NCBI RefSeq assembly: GCF_024139115.2
Contig: NC_085141.1
Span: 243,589,047 to 243,653,046, forward strand
Origin: Armigeres subalbatus
Lineage: Eukaryota > Arthropoda > Insecta > Diptera > Culicidae
Reading direction: 5' to 3'
DNA: 64,000 nt
The notes beneath the pieces were generated by a model. That model was not told where the DNA came from. It saw only the letters and a program-made list of their open reading frames with translations, and did not search any database. Position numbers and translations under genes: made by a program. Shown here one piece after another: positions 51,501 to 61,689 of this stretch. Numbering within the stretch: the stretch's first letter is position 1; every line of letters begins with the position of its first letter.

Positions 51501-51959
51501 ATTAAGTCAAAATTGTTTGTTGGGCAGGAGTGTAAGGACACCCGGTATTGAAAAGAAAAAAAATCCGTCTGTGAAAACAAAATTCGGCGGAAATCCGCAG
51601 TGCTTGAGAGCAACGAAATCTGATTTGTTGTCAGCAAAAAGAAGTTTTTAACAGAATGAAACAGACAACTTGTTCACCTCTTGCCACCTCTAACATTAAA
51701 ATAAAATAAAAAGAGCTGCAGGGAAATGTTGGGTCCAACCAACATTCCAACATCGGGCCAATTCTTCAGGTCGGTTCCATGCACTTTTTTCATATTTTGT
51801 TTTTCATTTTCATATGGCTGAATACCATTAGGAATTTATTTCCTTATTAAGTGTGTGAAGTGAGAAATAAGAAACAAAAGGTGCGATTTTCAAAGTGAGA
51901 AGTGAAACGTTTGAAGTGAGTAATGAGTAGTGAGGTGTAACAGGTGTAAGTAATTAGAA
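48561..51959. other. Spacer with unrecognised ORFs, no confident gene
   Basis: No clear gene. Minus-strand frames at 51005-50748 (MLQEVQYSRRDDQADRVRMF...) and 50773-50564 (FMESVVNESIAPYEAGLIAA...) abut and differ by one frame, so they may be one broken ORF; I do not recognise the protein. 50182-50379 minus (MPTKKAVRRFLPLSSQDRRR) is similar in status. The remainder is AT-rich. Confidence 0.35.
50950..51110 (-). pseudogene. Possible LINE C-terminal zinc-motif relic
   Basis: The minus-strand frame reads KKIEEFVVAIQNRVIKKKNY, a few residues, then VCCRKCSTVGEMIKQIVSGC. It resembles the AIQDQVI...CR.C....ETI.HI..GC pattern found after the RT in some LINE families, with the usual His replaced by Gln. 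Only ~50 codons are legible, so the call is tentative. Confidence 0.35.
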
Positions 51960-53215
51960 GCGAGATGTTCGAGTGCGTAGTAAAAAGCGAGAAATAAGAA
52001 TGAGAGAGCTAGCTAAACTTAAAGTTTTGGAAAGAAGGAAGAAAAGAAGAAAGAAATAAGAAGAAAGAAGGAAGGATGAAGAGGGAAAAAAAGAAAGAAA
52101 GAAAGATGAAGGAAGAAGGAAACAGGAAAAAGGAGAAGAAAGTTGGAAGAGGAAAGAATAAAGGATAAATAAGGAAGAAGGAAGCACGAAGAAGAACGCA
52201 GGAAGAGGCAGAAGAAAGATAAAAGAGTAAGGGTAAAGGAAGAAGGATGGAGAAAGCAAGAAGAAGTAAGAAGGGGAAAAATAATGTAGGGGGAAGAAGA
52301 ACGAAGGAAGAAAGAACGAAGCAATTAGAATAACCAAATAAGGAAGAAGAAAGTAGGAAAAATGAAGAAGATAGGCGGGAGGGAAAATGAAGAAAAGGGA
52401 AGCAGATAAGCGGAGCAATGAATAGGAAGAAGAAAGAAAGAAAGAAGAAGAATGAAGAAAAGAATAAGGAAGAAAACAGAGTTGAAGGAGAAGGGAAGAA
52501 TTAGAAGACAGAAGGAAGACGGAAAAAAGAAGAAATGATACGGAAAAAGAAAGAAGGAAGAAGAAGAAAAAATGAGGTGAAGCAAGAAGGATAAGGAAGT
52601 TAAGAGGGAATGTGGAAGGGAGAAAAAGGAATAAAAAAAAGGAATAAGAAAGAAAGGAGAAGGAAAAAATATGAAGAAAGAAGGAGATAGGAATAAGAAA
52701 GTAGTCGAAAAGAAGAAAGATGGAGGAAGAAATAAAAGAAAGAAGGAAGAAGAAGAAAGATGAGAGAAGGAATAAGAAAAGAAATAAGGGAAAAGGAAGA
52801 AGAAGGCGGACGAAGAAAGAAAAAAGAAGAAGGCATAATTAATAAGAAAGAAGTAAGGAGAAAGATGGGTGATGGAAGGGAAAGAAGCAAAAACAAAAAA
52901 TAAAAAGGAAGAAGAAAAAGTGAAATAGAGATAAAAAAATGAAAAAGCAGACCTAAGAAGAAAGAAGCAAAAATGAAAAAGGAAGAAGGAGAAAAAGAAG
53001 AAAGATAAAATGTAAGAAGAAGAAAAAAGAAGCCAAAAAAAAAGGAGGGAAGAAAGGGGATGGAAAAAAGAAGAATGACGAAAATAGCAGCAGGAAGAAA
53101 AAAATAAAAATAAAAAGCATAAATGAAGTAGGAAAAAGATACCAGGAAAAAGGAAGAAATAAAAATGAAGAATAGTGGAAGAAGAAAGAAAAAGAAATAA
53201 ATGGGGGAAAACTTC
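51960..53215. repeat. 1.25-kb purine-rich (GA/AAG) tract
   Basis: From 52020 to ~53200 the plus strand is almost entirely purine (AAGAAGAAAGAAGGAAGAAG and variants), with only scattered T and rare C. The period is irregular (3-7 bp). The complementary pyrimidine strand gives long Phe/Leu/Ser-rich open frames (for example 53232-52600) that are artefacts. Near the edges GTGAGAAGTGAAAC (51896) and its approximate complement TTCTCACTTTT (53213) occur. Confidence 0.92.
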
Positions 53216-53282
53216 TCACTTTTAATTCTCAATTCTCACTTATCACGTCTGACTAGTCAAGCCCCACTCCCAAGTAACAATA

Positions 53283-53515
53283 CGCGCTGCTGACACCAGG
53301 CGTAGGATTGCCAATCCGGTGATGGCGAGTTCGATTCTCGGTCCGGCCTAGGATATTCGGCTCTTTGGGCATAGTGTATCCATTGTACTGGCCATACAAA
53401 ATACATACTCATGCAATGGCGGGCATGGAAAAGCCTGGAATAGATCAATTAAGGAAGAAGAAGAAGAAGAAGAAGAAGAAGAAGAAGAAGAAGAAGAAGA
53501 AGAAGAAGAAGAAGA
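53283..53515 (+). mobile_element. tRNA-derived SINE, Feilai-like, (AAG)n tail
   Basis: A Pol III promoter-like B box, GAGTTCGATTCTCGGTCC (53329-53346), follows a degenerate A-box region (GCGCTGCTGACACC). The body continues GGCTCTTTGGGCATAGTGTA, CATTGTACTGGCCATACA and ATGCAATGGCGGGCATGG, then a truncated 3' part and (AAG)~20 to 53514. The body strings resemble the Feilai family of Aedes mosquitoes as I recall it. Ends are approximate; no target duplication confirmed. Confidence 0.75.
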
Positions 53516-54076
53516 CGATGAAATGAAAAATTTGACGAATCTTGAGGAAATTTCAAAAGGTTTTCAAAAATATGTTGAGGAAATTTCAAAGAATTTTTAA
53601 AGATCGACAGCTTCTTATATAAAGTTACTGAGTATCAAATCATTCAGAATTTAAACTTGCGGGCCGTCACGAAATTTTCTAAATTTTGAACCTTAATAAC
53701 GCCTTTATCTTTGTTATTATCTATTGCGTTTATTTGACAGGCTCAGGGGTGTATAACACTTAACGGAGCCGAGACTTTATGATATTTACAATCGATATCA
53801 TCTTATTATCAACAGTTAGTAAAGGGAAAGGGTATAGACCAAGATACTCGTGGCGACTCAAGGTTAGATTGCGTAATTTCAGGACGGACTAGGTAGGGAT
53901 TTAAGTTTGAGGTATTACAGCTGCTCATCCGGGTATTTGACGTCATTAACGGTATAGCGTAGCGTCGGGCTCAAGTTGTGGTTCGTCAGGGAGCATCTTC
54001 CTGATGGCCATAGCTTCGTATTACACAGAACAATAAGACAAAAACAAAACAAAACGAGAAATAAAAAATAGGGGAA
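53516..54076 (-). other. Probable LINE E 3' UTR and junction
   Basis: The minus-strand region following the LINE E stop codon. No coding motif. The A-rich/T-rich stretches near 54030-54070 (ACAAAAACAAAACAAAACGA) lie directly after the ORF2 stop. The exact 3' end of the element is not visible; it may be near 53740. Confidence 0.45.
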
Positions 54077-56176
54077 TTAGACTTTTATGTCAGACGAGCA
54101 AAGAAAGGCATAGATGGCCTGCATATAAACCACATCGCGATCCCCCAAAACACCTCTTACTTCCCTGTAGGGTTGTTTACCTCGGGCCACAAGGGTATCC
54201 AATAGTTGCTCTCTGGAGGCGTCGTTTTCCGAGCAATACCAAACTACGTGATCGATGTCATCGTAACCGGCTCCACACCTACATAGGTTGCTATCGACCA
54301 GGTTTATTCTATAGAGGTGTGCGTTTAGTGAATAGTGATTGGACATAAGTCTTGACATCGTGCGAATGAAGCCTCGGCTTAAGTCCTCACCTCTGAACCA
54401 CGCTCGCACAGAAACTTTAGGAACTATGGAAAACAGCCACCGTCCAAGTTCATTGTGTGACCAAATCATTTGCCAATTTTGAAGAGTACTCTGACGGACT
54501 AATGGAAAAAACTCGTTGTTCGAGATTTGTCTATCATAAACTTCACCTTCCTGTGCGCCCACCTTTGCTAGCGAGTCCGCCTTCTCATTGCCATAGATTA
54601 GGCAATGGGATGGGACCCATACAAAGGTAATCTTGAATGATCTTTCGACCAAATTACGCATCTGCTCTCTTATCGTTGTAAGAAAGTAAGATGCGTGCTT
54701 AACAGGTTTCATCGACCGGAGTGCCTCGATAGAACTAAGACTATCCGAGAAGATGAAATAATGGTCTACGGGCTGATCGGAAATTATCCCCAAAGCGAAA
54801 TTAATTGCTGCCAGCTCAGCAACATAAACCGAACACGGTTCTTGAAGTTTTCGGAAGGTGGTTGAATTTACATTGAAAACACCGAAGCCAGTGGATCCGT
54901 TGATGCGAGAACCATCAGTGAAGTATCTGTTATTGCAATTGACATGTTCATATTTTTCAGAAAAAATGGAAGGGATAGATATTTGTCGAAGATAATCTGG
55001 TATTCCTTGAATAGCGTGTTTCATGGACAGATCGTATTCAATTGAGGAACTGTCATTGACGAAGTGAACTCGAGGTGAATTATAACATGGAAGACATAGA
55101 TCTGACGATATGTAGTTGAGATAGACTCGCAGGTATCTTGAACGATGAACCAGTTCAAGCATATTATCGAAGTTTTCTAATACAAGTGTGTTACTTGTTC
55201 CACATTTGATCAGTATTCTGAATGAGAGCTCCCAGTAACGGTGCTTTATAGGAGTGACTCCAGCAAGCACCTCCAGGCTCATGTTATGCGTCGAATGCAT
55301 ACAGCCAAGAGTAATACGCAAATAGCGATATTGAATTCGTTCCAATTTGATTAGGTGACACTCAGCTGCTGAGAGGAAGCAGAAAGAGCCATACTCTAAA
55401 ACAGAGAGAATAGTCGTTTTATATAGTTTGATGAGGTCTTCCGGGTGAGCGCCCCACCAAGTTCCGGAGATAGAACGGAGAAAATGGATCCTTTTTCGGC
55501 ATTTCTCTAACAAATAATCAATATGTGTTTTCCAGGTACACTTGGAATCAAACCAGACCCCAAGGTATTTAGAAGATAAAGATTGGTTTATGTCATCTTT
55601 CAACAGCTTTAGTTTCAGTTGAACTGGGTACCGCTTCTTAGTAAACACTACCAGAGTTTTTTGCGGAGAGAACTGGATCCCTAAATGTCTGGCCCAAACA
55701 GTCAGGACATCTGCAAGTTGTCTAAGCGTGCATTGTCCTTCCAAACAATTGTCAATATCTTTAATATAGAAATTGTAAAGCAAGGGACTTAAACATGAAC
55801 CTTGGGGAAGGCCCATGTAGCTATTTCTGGAAGTTGTCAGAGTGCCGAGAGTAAAGTTCATGTGTTTTACTGACAACAAATTGTACAAGAAATTATTCAA
55901 AATAACGGGTAATCCACTACTGTGCAGATTTTCCGACAGTACTTCTATGGAAACAGAATCAAAAGCGCCCTTAATATCCAAGAAAACTGAAGCCAGTTGC
56001 TCCTTGTGCGCATAGGCCAGCTGTATATCTGAAGAGAGCAACGCTAGACAATCATTTGTTCCTTTACCTTTTCGAAAACCGAATTGAGAATTTGACAGTA
56101 ATGCATTTTGCTCGACCCAATGGTCAATTCTTGAAAGGATCATTTTCTCCAATAATTTCCTCATGCACGATAGCAT
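54077..56176 (-). CDS. LINE E RT-RNase H polyprotein segment, 699 codons
   Basis: Long intact frame covering RT and RNase H. RT: QFGFRKGKGTNDCLALL (31-47), motif A VFLDIKGAFDS (64-74), motif B MGLPQGSCLSPLLYNFYI (121-138). Motif C is missing: LRQLAD (151-156) is followed directly by VLTVWARHLGIQFSPQKT, so the Ala-Asp-Asp strand and its flank have been deleted in frame. RNase H (418-550): YFTDGS (D421), YVAELAA (E454), FIFSDSLSS (D478), VPSHC and NEKADSLAK (D533), so the four acidic residues are all present. C-terminus has CRCGAGYDDIDHVVWYC, a zinc-like motif. The ATG used is inside the original ORF2; earlier RT sequence lies in other frames at 56199-56545. Confidence 0.9.
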   Translation of the reverse strand: MLSCMRKLLEKMILSRIDHWVEQNALLSNSQFGFRKGKGTNDCLALLSSDIQLAYAHKEQLASVFLDIKGAFDSVSIEVLSENLHSSGLPVILNNFLYNLLSVKHMNFTLGTLTTSRNSYMGLPQGSCLSPLLYNFYIKDIDNCLEGQCTLRQLADVLTVWARHLGIQFSPQKTLVVFTKKRYPVQLKLKLLKDDINQSLSSKYLGVWFDSKCTWKTHIDYLLEKCRKRIHFLRSISGTWWGAHPEDLIKLYKTTILSVLEYGSFCFLSAAECHLIKLERIQYRYLRITLGCMHSTHNMSLEVLAGVTPIKHRYWELSFRILIKCGTSNTLVLENFDNMLELVHRSRYLRVYLNYISSDLCLPCYNSPRVHFVNDSSSIEYDLSMKHAIQGIPDYLRQISIPSIFSEKYEHVNCNNRYFTDGSRINGSTGFGVFNVNSTTFRKLQEPCSVYVAELAAINFALGIISDQPVDHYFIFSDSLSSIEALRSMKPVKHASYFLTTIREQMRNLVERSFKITFVWVPSHCLIYGNEKADSLAKVGAQEGEVYDRQISNNEFFPLVRQSTLQNWQMIWSHNELGRWLFSIVPKVSVRAWFRGEDLSRGFIRTMSRLMSNHYSLNAHLYRINLVDSNLCRCGAGYDDIDHVVWYCSENDASREQLLDTLVARGKQPYREVRGVLGDRDVVYMQAIYAFLCSSDIKV

Positions 56177-56198
56177 GGCAATCGGTCTATCTATCTAG

Positions 56199-56757
56199 CT
56201 ATTGACCTATTGACCTGTCGCCATTCTGGTGGTACGATGTTGTACTCCATGAAACAGTTGTACAGGTCAAGTAATCGTCTTTTCGCGATATTTGGGAGGT
56301 TTTTTTTAGAAGATTGAATTTGATATTATCGCATCCCGGAGAAGAATTGTTTGATGAAAGAAGAGACATAGATAGTTCCAGCATTGAGAATGGTCCACCC
56401 AAAAAACCGGGATCAAGCGTAGATTCTCGAAATAGCGGTTCTGCTGGTACGGAATCTGGACAGACCTTTTTTGCGAAGTTGTATGTCCATCGATTGGAGT
56501 ATTTTTCACTCTCGTTGGTGGAAATGCGGTTCCGCATGTTTCCAAAGTGTTGTCATTGAGGTTTCTCGTGATAGTTCCTCGACAAAACGTCGCCAGTAGC
56601 TACGTTTTTTAGCCTTGAGAAGATTTTTGAGCTTTCTTTCAAGCCTCAAATACTCTTCGAAAAGCTCAGACCTTCCGTGTTTACGAAAAGCCTTAAAGGC
56701 ATCAGATTTCTCAGAATACAACTTAGTACATTCATCATCCCATCCAGGAGTGGCTGG
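56199..56757 (-). pseudogene. LINE E pre-RT and RT N-terminus (frameshifted)
   Basis: Minus strand: GWDDECTKLYSEKSDAFKAF (from 56757), RLERKLKNLLKAKKRSYWRR, FVEELSRETSMTTLWKHAEP (56720-56506), then MRNRISTNESEKYSNRWTYN, PGFLGGPFSMLELSMSLLSS and SPGCDNIKFNLL (56537-56300), the RT entry motif. Frameshifts near 56545 and 56300 separate these from each other and from the 699-codon frame. Confidence 0.82.
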
Positions 56758-57382
56758 AATAACGGGCTTGGTGGCATATGGACCACTTTTGCCTCATACG
56801 CAGGAGGTCGTGGGATCAATCCAGGCTCGTTCCATTCCTCTTTCTTTGTATCTTTCCATATATTTATCATATTCTAGCAATCGCTAGAACTGAAAATGGG
56901 CTTTCATACCATTTCCATCGTCTATCCCTATACCTACAACTTGATTAGTTCTAGCAGGTAACTGTTAGAATTCGAAATGAGCGAAATCGTTTCGGCATCT
57001 AATTAGAATACTACACCATCCTTTCATAACTATCACATCGGCAACCCGTTAACCAAGACGAACCTCTGCCATAAAACCTTAGCCCCAAGATTCCAATAAA
57101 ATTCCGCAGGAACTCGTGGCGAGTGCAGAGGTGTTCTCGGCTTGCAGTGGGCGAGTGACTGCATCATCATTTCCTTTCCATCCCGATGACCGTGAGGACG
57201 TGGCCAGCGTCGTTATCGACTATCCAAAAATACTAGAGTTCTCGGACTGTGCACATTGAGGTTGGACAGCAAATCCCATGCTTCCATCCATTGGTTCCCT
57301 GTGCAATTGCGATTGTTCTGATCGATCACGGAGTAGCAACTACGAAATGCACGGTCATCATGCTTATGCTCATGCTCATGCT
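56758..57382 (+). mobile_element. SINE-like insertion in LINE E, 26-bp TSD
   Basis: 625 bp inserted in ORF2. A 26-bp direct repeat (starts TCATCATCCC, ends GAGTGGCTGG) flanks it at 56732-56757 and 57382-57407; without it the LINE frame reads through RRPATPGWDDE. The 5' part looks tRNA-derived: GGCTTGGTGGCATATGG (A-box-like), CAGGAGGTCGTGGGATCAAT (B-box-like) about 35 bp later. The body holds TTCTAGCAATCGCTAGAACT and ends with GCTTATGCTCATGCTCATGC. Orientation plus, opposite to the LINE. Confidence 0.78.
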
Positions 57383-58285
57383 CATCATCCCATCCAGGAG
57401 TGGCTGGTCTTCTTATGACAGATGTACTTGGAACGCGTCGATTCTGAGCTTCTAGTGCGCTTTTATGAATCAATTCGGTAAGGAATCGATACTCATCCAG
57501 TGGAGGAAGAATATCAGTTGATTCAATACCAATGTTTACCGCCGATGCAAATTTTTGCCAGTCAATGTTTTTCGTGAGGTCGAAAGGAACATTAACTGGC
57601 ACTGATCGTTGATACCCGCTTTTGATTGTGGTGACTATTTCGGCATGTGGTCACTACCATGGGGATCTTGGATTACCTTTCACGTGCAATCTAATGATAA
57701 TGAATTAGAGCATAAAGACAGATCTATTCGACTTTCCTGACCTTGAGGTCCTATTCGAGTTACTTCGCCTGTGTTCAAAATATTCAAGTTGAAATCGTCG
57801 CACAAATCATAGAAAATAGGCGCTCTGTTATCGTCTCTAGTTTCGCCCCATGCAATACCATGTGCATTCATATCACCCAGAATTAAAACTGGGGATGATA
57901 AAGAGAGACTGCGCTCAAAGATGCCGACGATTAAGTGAGGCATTTGGGGGAATATACACTGAAGCTATGCAAAGGTTTTTATTCTTTACATTTACTTGGC
58001 ATGCGACGATTTCTAAACAATTAACAGTCGGAATGAATTCTGTAGAAAGTGTGACATTTTTGATTCCCAAAGGAACGCCACCATAATGATAATTCCGATC
58101 TTGGCGAGTAATGTTAAAATCGTGAAAGTTGATTTCATCTTCAGAAGAAAGTCATATTTCGCAGAGTGCAAATATATCGCCATCGGAGTAGCGAATCAAA
58201 AACTTGAACACGTCAATTTATGTTTCAGACTATGACAGTTCCACTGCAGCACAGTGATTGTATCTTGTATGGCAGTATTATCCAT
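57383..58285 (-). pseudogene. LINE E endonuclease and linker (start of ORF2)
   Basis: ORF2 begins at the ATG at 58285: MDNTAIQDTITVLQWNCHSL (N-terminal endonuclease motif). Next, legible in shifting frames, come KNVTLSTEFIPTVNCLEIVA and CIASVYIPPNASL, then 57943-57680 VLILGDMNAHGIAWGETRDD (catalytic GDMNA), RAPIFYDLCDDFNLNILNTG and SRIDLSLCSNSL. The linker at 57602-57383 reads DWQKFASAVNIGIESTDILP, DEYRFLTELIHKSALEAQNR and RRPATPGWDDE, where the SINE inserted. The terminal SDH motif falls near 57650 (DPHGSDHMPK) in a different frame. Confidence 0.82.
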
Positions 58286-58851
58286 CGAAAGATACAAGTC
58301 CTGCAAAGAAGGGGCCATGAAACAGTCAATTGCTTCAGATAACTTTCAACTGTTGGAATAAAGAGGTCAATGATTGGCCTCAATGAATTCGGAATATTGA
58401 ACAAGTTCAAAATACGATCCACAAGATCCTTAAAGGATATCAATCCTCGCTTGGACGAGATTCTTTTCTTAGAAGTGCGAGTAGCAGTTTTCTGCTCAGA
58501 GATATTCCTTGCCTGATGTTTCTTTGTAACATCAGTTTTAGGCAATGGCGGGAATGTCTTACTGCAACATGGGTCAAAAGGAGCAGTATAGACAGGCTGC
58601 TTCGGAATTTTAAATAATCCCCCATTACCATCAGATTTCGGCAAGCTTCTAGGGATGATTTTTGTTTTCTTACGGCGCAATCCCGAGGAAGAGAGTTTCT
58701 TCCTCTTTTCGGGTACGTGTACGTCCGCAGAATCATCCATATCGGCTACGTCAGAGTCCAATTCGTCTATGGAAATGACATCATAAAAATCACTAACTTG
58801 AACGGCAGCTGAAATAGCAGCCGTTGCGTTGGCAGTTGCGGATGTCGACAT
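58225..58851 (-). pseudogene. LINE E ORF1, C-terminal part
   Basis: MSTSATANATAAISAAVQVS, FYDVISIDELDSDVADMDDS (acidic), VPEKRKKLSSSGLRRKKTKI (basic), SFKDLVDRILNLFNIPNSLR and IIDLFIPTVESYLKQLTVSW. This resembles the low-complexity C-terminal half of I-type gag proteins. It overlaps the ORF2 start by about 60 bp at its 3' end, where the last ~35 residues are probably out of the native frame. Between it and the zinc-knuckle part lies ~270 bp with stops. Confidence 0.7.
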
Positions 58852-59118
58852 TGTTGTTTCAAAAGGGCGAAAGTCGCAAACGTAAACATTGACTTCTTTC
58901 GCTGATTTCAGGAAGATTAGAGACTTCTGGCCGTATTTTCCACTTCCGTTCGATAGAAGACGCGGAGCGCCACCAGTTCCAAGTGGTTGTTAGCTGGGAG
59001 CGGTCCTAGTTGTTGAGGAATTTGCAGGAAAAGTCATTGTTTACGTTTGCGACATTGGCCCTTATGAAACAACCGTGTCGATGTGTCTTGCGACTTCACC
59101 ATTTCTGCATACGACTGC

Positions 59119-59754
59119 TTAGAGCGCTGTACTAATGAACGCTTCCATGCCACAATAAGCGCACTTTGTAACTTGTTGTTGGCAGGACTCCTCCCTATGC
59201 TTTTCAAAACATTTGCCACAACGGGGCTTGTTGTCGCAAAACTCGGCAGTGTGCCCCAACTGTTTGCAGTTGGTACAATTGAAAACTCTGGGTACAAAAA
59301 GACGCACCGGAAACAACATATTTTCGATATCTACATATTTTGGGAGTATCGAACCGGCAAACGTTACCCGTAGCGAACCTGACTTCGAATATACTTTTTT
59401 TCCATCTACCATGGCTGCTGAATGCAATTCCTTGCAGTCCAGAATGTCCACGGTAGATTGCAGGGCATTCTTTAAACGGCCTTTTCCTGCAAGTACATCC
59501 TTGCAAGTCAGGCTCGCTGCGTTAATTACGCCTTCAACCTCGACCTCCCGCGAGGGCACATAAATTAAATATTCCACATTATAGTTCTGGTCTTTTGCGA
59601 TAGCATTTGCATCCTGGTATGTAGGTGCGGTTACACGTAGTTTGTTCCGATTGATCTGATGAAAATCAGTTTTCGGAAAACGACGCGTCAAATCACGTTT
59701 GATTCCTAGGAAATCAATACTTTTCGCTTTCTGCCGAAAGTAAACAACTCACGG
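59119..59754 (-). pseudogene. LINE E ORF1 gag with zinc knuckles
   Basis: Minus strand: SIDFLGIKRDLTRRFPKTDF, NRNKLRVTAPTYQDANAIAK (RNA-binding-type fold expected), VPSREVEVEGVINAASLTCK, KNALQSTVDILDCKELHSAA, SKSGSLRVTFAGSILPKYVD, then the knuckles FNCTNCKQLGHTAEFCDNKP, CGKCFEKHREESCQQQ and KCAYCGMEAF. Gag coats the element RNA. The frame runs 59691-59119 and breaks after the third knuckle; downstream ERSLVQRSKQSYAEMVKSQD is in another frame. Confidence 0.85.
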
Positions 59755-59850
59755 CCCAGGATAAGATGCTTGGTAGAAACGCGTGCGGACAACGTTATCT
59801 TTTGGAGGCGTTTCGCCTCCGTTTTCTACTTCCACCAAACTCGGATTGAA

Positions 59851-60522
59851 TCAATAATAAATGTAAAAAAAAATGTGAAAGATAGAGTGAAAAAACTTAA
59901 AACTAAACTAATTCAATACTTTAGTAAGTAAGACAAAACCAAAAAAAAATAAGAGAAAAAAAATAAATTAAGCGCAAAAAAAAATAAAAAAAAACGATTA
60001 CCCTGTTTTTGTCGCACTCTAAGCTAGCCGACAGTAACTGGCGGGAGACAAACAACAGTTCAACCACTGTTGTGTTTTTTTTTTTCTTGAGCAAGGTAAA
60101 CGGAAATCTGCAACCAGACACCTGGAGGTACTCAGGTAGTGTGGGGATGGGTATGTCATGTAACTCTTACCCGACCCACTAAAACCAAAACCCTTTCGCC
60201 AGTCCGTACCCCCGGCCCGCAATTAAGCAATACATCAGGGGGGGGGGACTATTGAGAACGCTCACGCCTATGCTAACGCACTTGACGTCAATACACACAA
60301 CATCGACTTCAAGGGTGGCTACCTCACCACCCGTCGATCGCAAGCTATGATAGTAACCTAACGGTCCGTATCATAATCTCACGTTGGAGACGAGCACCCC
60401 GACAACAACCACCGCGCGTGAACCGCAATGACCTCTATATCTACATACTGAGGTCCCCGCAGCCCACCCGCGACATGTTGGTTGTCGGGGTGAGCAAGGT
60501 GTTCACTGCATCACAGGTGCCC
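59851..60522 (-). other. LINE D 3' UTR and A-rich junction
   Basis: A-rich DNA at 59860-59995 (plus strand) separates LINE E from LINE D. 60040-60240 includes AAGGTAAACGGAAATCTGCA, also seen in worn form near 1070, and a nine-to-ten-base G run near 60238. 60250-60522 is 3' UTR of LINE D with CCACCCGTCGATCGCAAG and GACAACAACCACCGCGCG. No gene. Confidence 0.5.
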
Positions 60523-61632
60523 TTACTGCACTCGTTGGTTTTGTTCAAGACGCCACCACCGCTGCAGTTTCGACATGATCTGTTGAGATGCTGTGTTCAC
60601 CGCATTCCATATAGCTTCTTCCCGGCACATCCTCTCGACGAGGTTGTCCGGGGTTGTATCCATACCACTAATAAGCAGCATGGTATTGCGTTCTACCTCG
60701 AATCGCGGGCATGCGAACATCACATGCTCTGCCGATTCTACCTCACCTACACATTCAGGACACTCCGCAGAATCTGCGAAGCCAAACCTGTGTAGGAATT
60801 TCTTAAAGCAGCCATGTTCAGACAACACCTGTGTTAGGTGGAAGTTGACTTGACCATGCTTCCTATCAACCCAGTTGGACACATCTGAAATCAGTCTGTG
60901 GGTCCAACGACCTTTGACTGCGGTGTCCCATGCTCTTTGCCATTTGAGCAACGAAGCTGCTCTCTTGACACGTCGCACTTGCACCGAGTCCCTTTCGTTG
61001 TAGCACTCCACATCCTCCTCTAGGAGTGTGTCTATCGGCATCATTCCAGCTATAACGCACACCGCCTCATATGATATGGTGCGATATGCGCTCGCGACAC
61101 GTAAGCACATCAGCCGGTGTACTCTGATCAATTTCTTTACATTGTACTCGGCTTTTAGTGCTACGGCCCATGCCGGCACGCCATAACGGATGATAGACAA
61201 TGCTACGCCAGCTATCAGCCTACGCACTTGACTATGCACCGCCGATCTGTTGGACATCATTCGTGATAAAGATTTTATCGCCAATGAAGCCCGCTGACAT
61301 GCATAATCGACGTGGCTCGTAAAATTGAGCTTATCATCGATCATCACGCCCAGATGCTTGAGAGACCTCACGGAGTTAACTGTGCAGGTCCCTACTCTTA
61401 TCCTAGCCTGTTGCAACCCATGACGGTTATGCACTACCACGACTTCCGTCTTTTGGTGTGCAAGGGATAACCGTCTCGAGTTGAGCCATTCCTCCACTCT
61501 GCCAATCGCGTATGAAGCCTTCAGTTCGACTTCGTCGAGAGTGTCACCTGCTACTTCTAGCATTACGTCATCCGCGAAGCCTTCTATCTTTACTCCGGCC
61601 GGGAGACTTAAGCGCAATACTCCGTCGTACAT
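60523..61632 (-). CDS. LINE D RT C-terminal part, 369 codons
   Basis: Opens inside the RT: MYDGVLRLSLPAGVKIEGFA then DDVMLEVAGDT, so motif C FADD (residues 19-22) is intact. Thumb: RVEEWLNSRRLSLAHQKTEV, RSLKHLGVMIDDKLNFTSHV. C-terminal domain: RYGVPAWAVALKAEYNVKKL, RVASAYRTISYEAVCVIAGM, then CPECVGEVESAEHVMFACPR (zinc-type). Just upstream motif B reads GCSTGSILGPVLWNI instead of the usual G.PQGS, so the segment continues a damaged ORF. Stop at 60523-60525. Confidence 0.87.
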   Translation of the reverse strand: MYDGVLRLSLPAGVKIEGFADDVMLEVAGDTLDEVELKASYAIGRVEEWLNSRRLSLAHQKTEVVVVHNRHGLQQARIRVGTCTVNSVRSLKHLGVMIDDKLNFTSHVDYACQRASLAIKSLSRMMSNRSAVHSQVRRLIAGVALSIIRYGVPAWAVALKAEYNVKKLIRVHRLMCLRVASAYRTISYEAVCVIAGMMPIDTLLEEDVECYNERDSVQVRRVKRAASLLKWQRAWDTAVKGRWTHRLISDVSNWVDRKHGQVNFHLTQVLSEHGCFKKFLHRFGFADSAECPECVGEVESAEHVMFACPRFEVERNTMLLISGMDTTPDNLVERMCREEAIWNAVNTASQQIMSKLQRWWRLEQNQRVQ

Positions 61633-61689
61633 AATATTCCACAGAACCGGTCCGAGGATCGATCCTGTGGAACACCCGCAGACACTACG

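Larger units (their letters stand above)
53740..59850 (-). mobile_element. LINE E, I-clade-like (gag, EN, RT, RNase H)
   Basis: A ~6-kb minus-strand non-LTR element with ORF1 gag (59754-58225, broken), ORF2 starting at 58285 (MDNTAIQDTITVLQWNCHSL) with endonuclease, a linker split by a SINE-like insertion, RT, RNase H and a C-terminal Cys/His region ending at 54077. RNase H after the RT is typical of the I, LOA and related lineages. Boundaries are estimated. Frameshifts in gag and endonuclease and the loss of RT motif C make it inactive. Confidence 0.87.

Noticed and set aside
51954..53232. Long Phe/Leu/Ser-rich minus-strand frames resembling membrane proteins
   Set aside because: They are translations of the purine tract's complementary strand; low complexity explains the apparent hydrophobicity.
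53283..53355. A tRNA gene
   Set aside because: Only the B box is good; there is no consistent cloverleaf, and the sequence continues into a SINE body with an (AAG)n tail.
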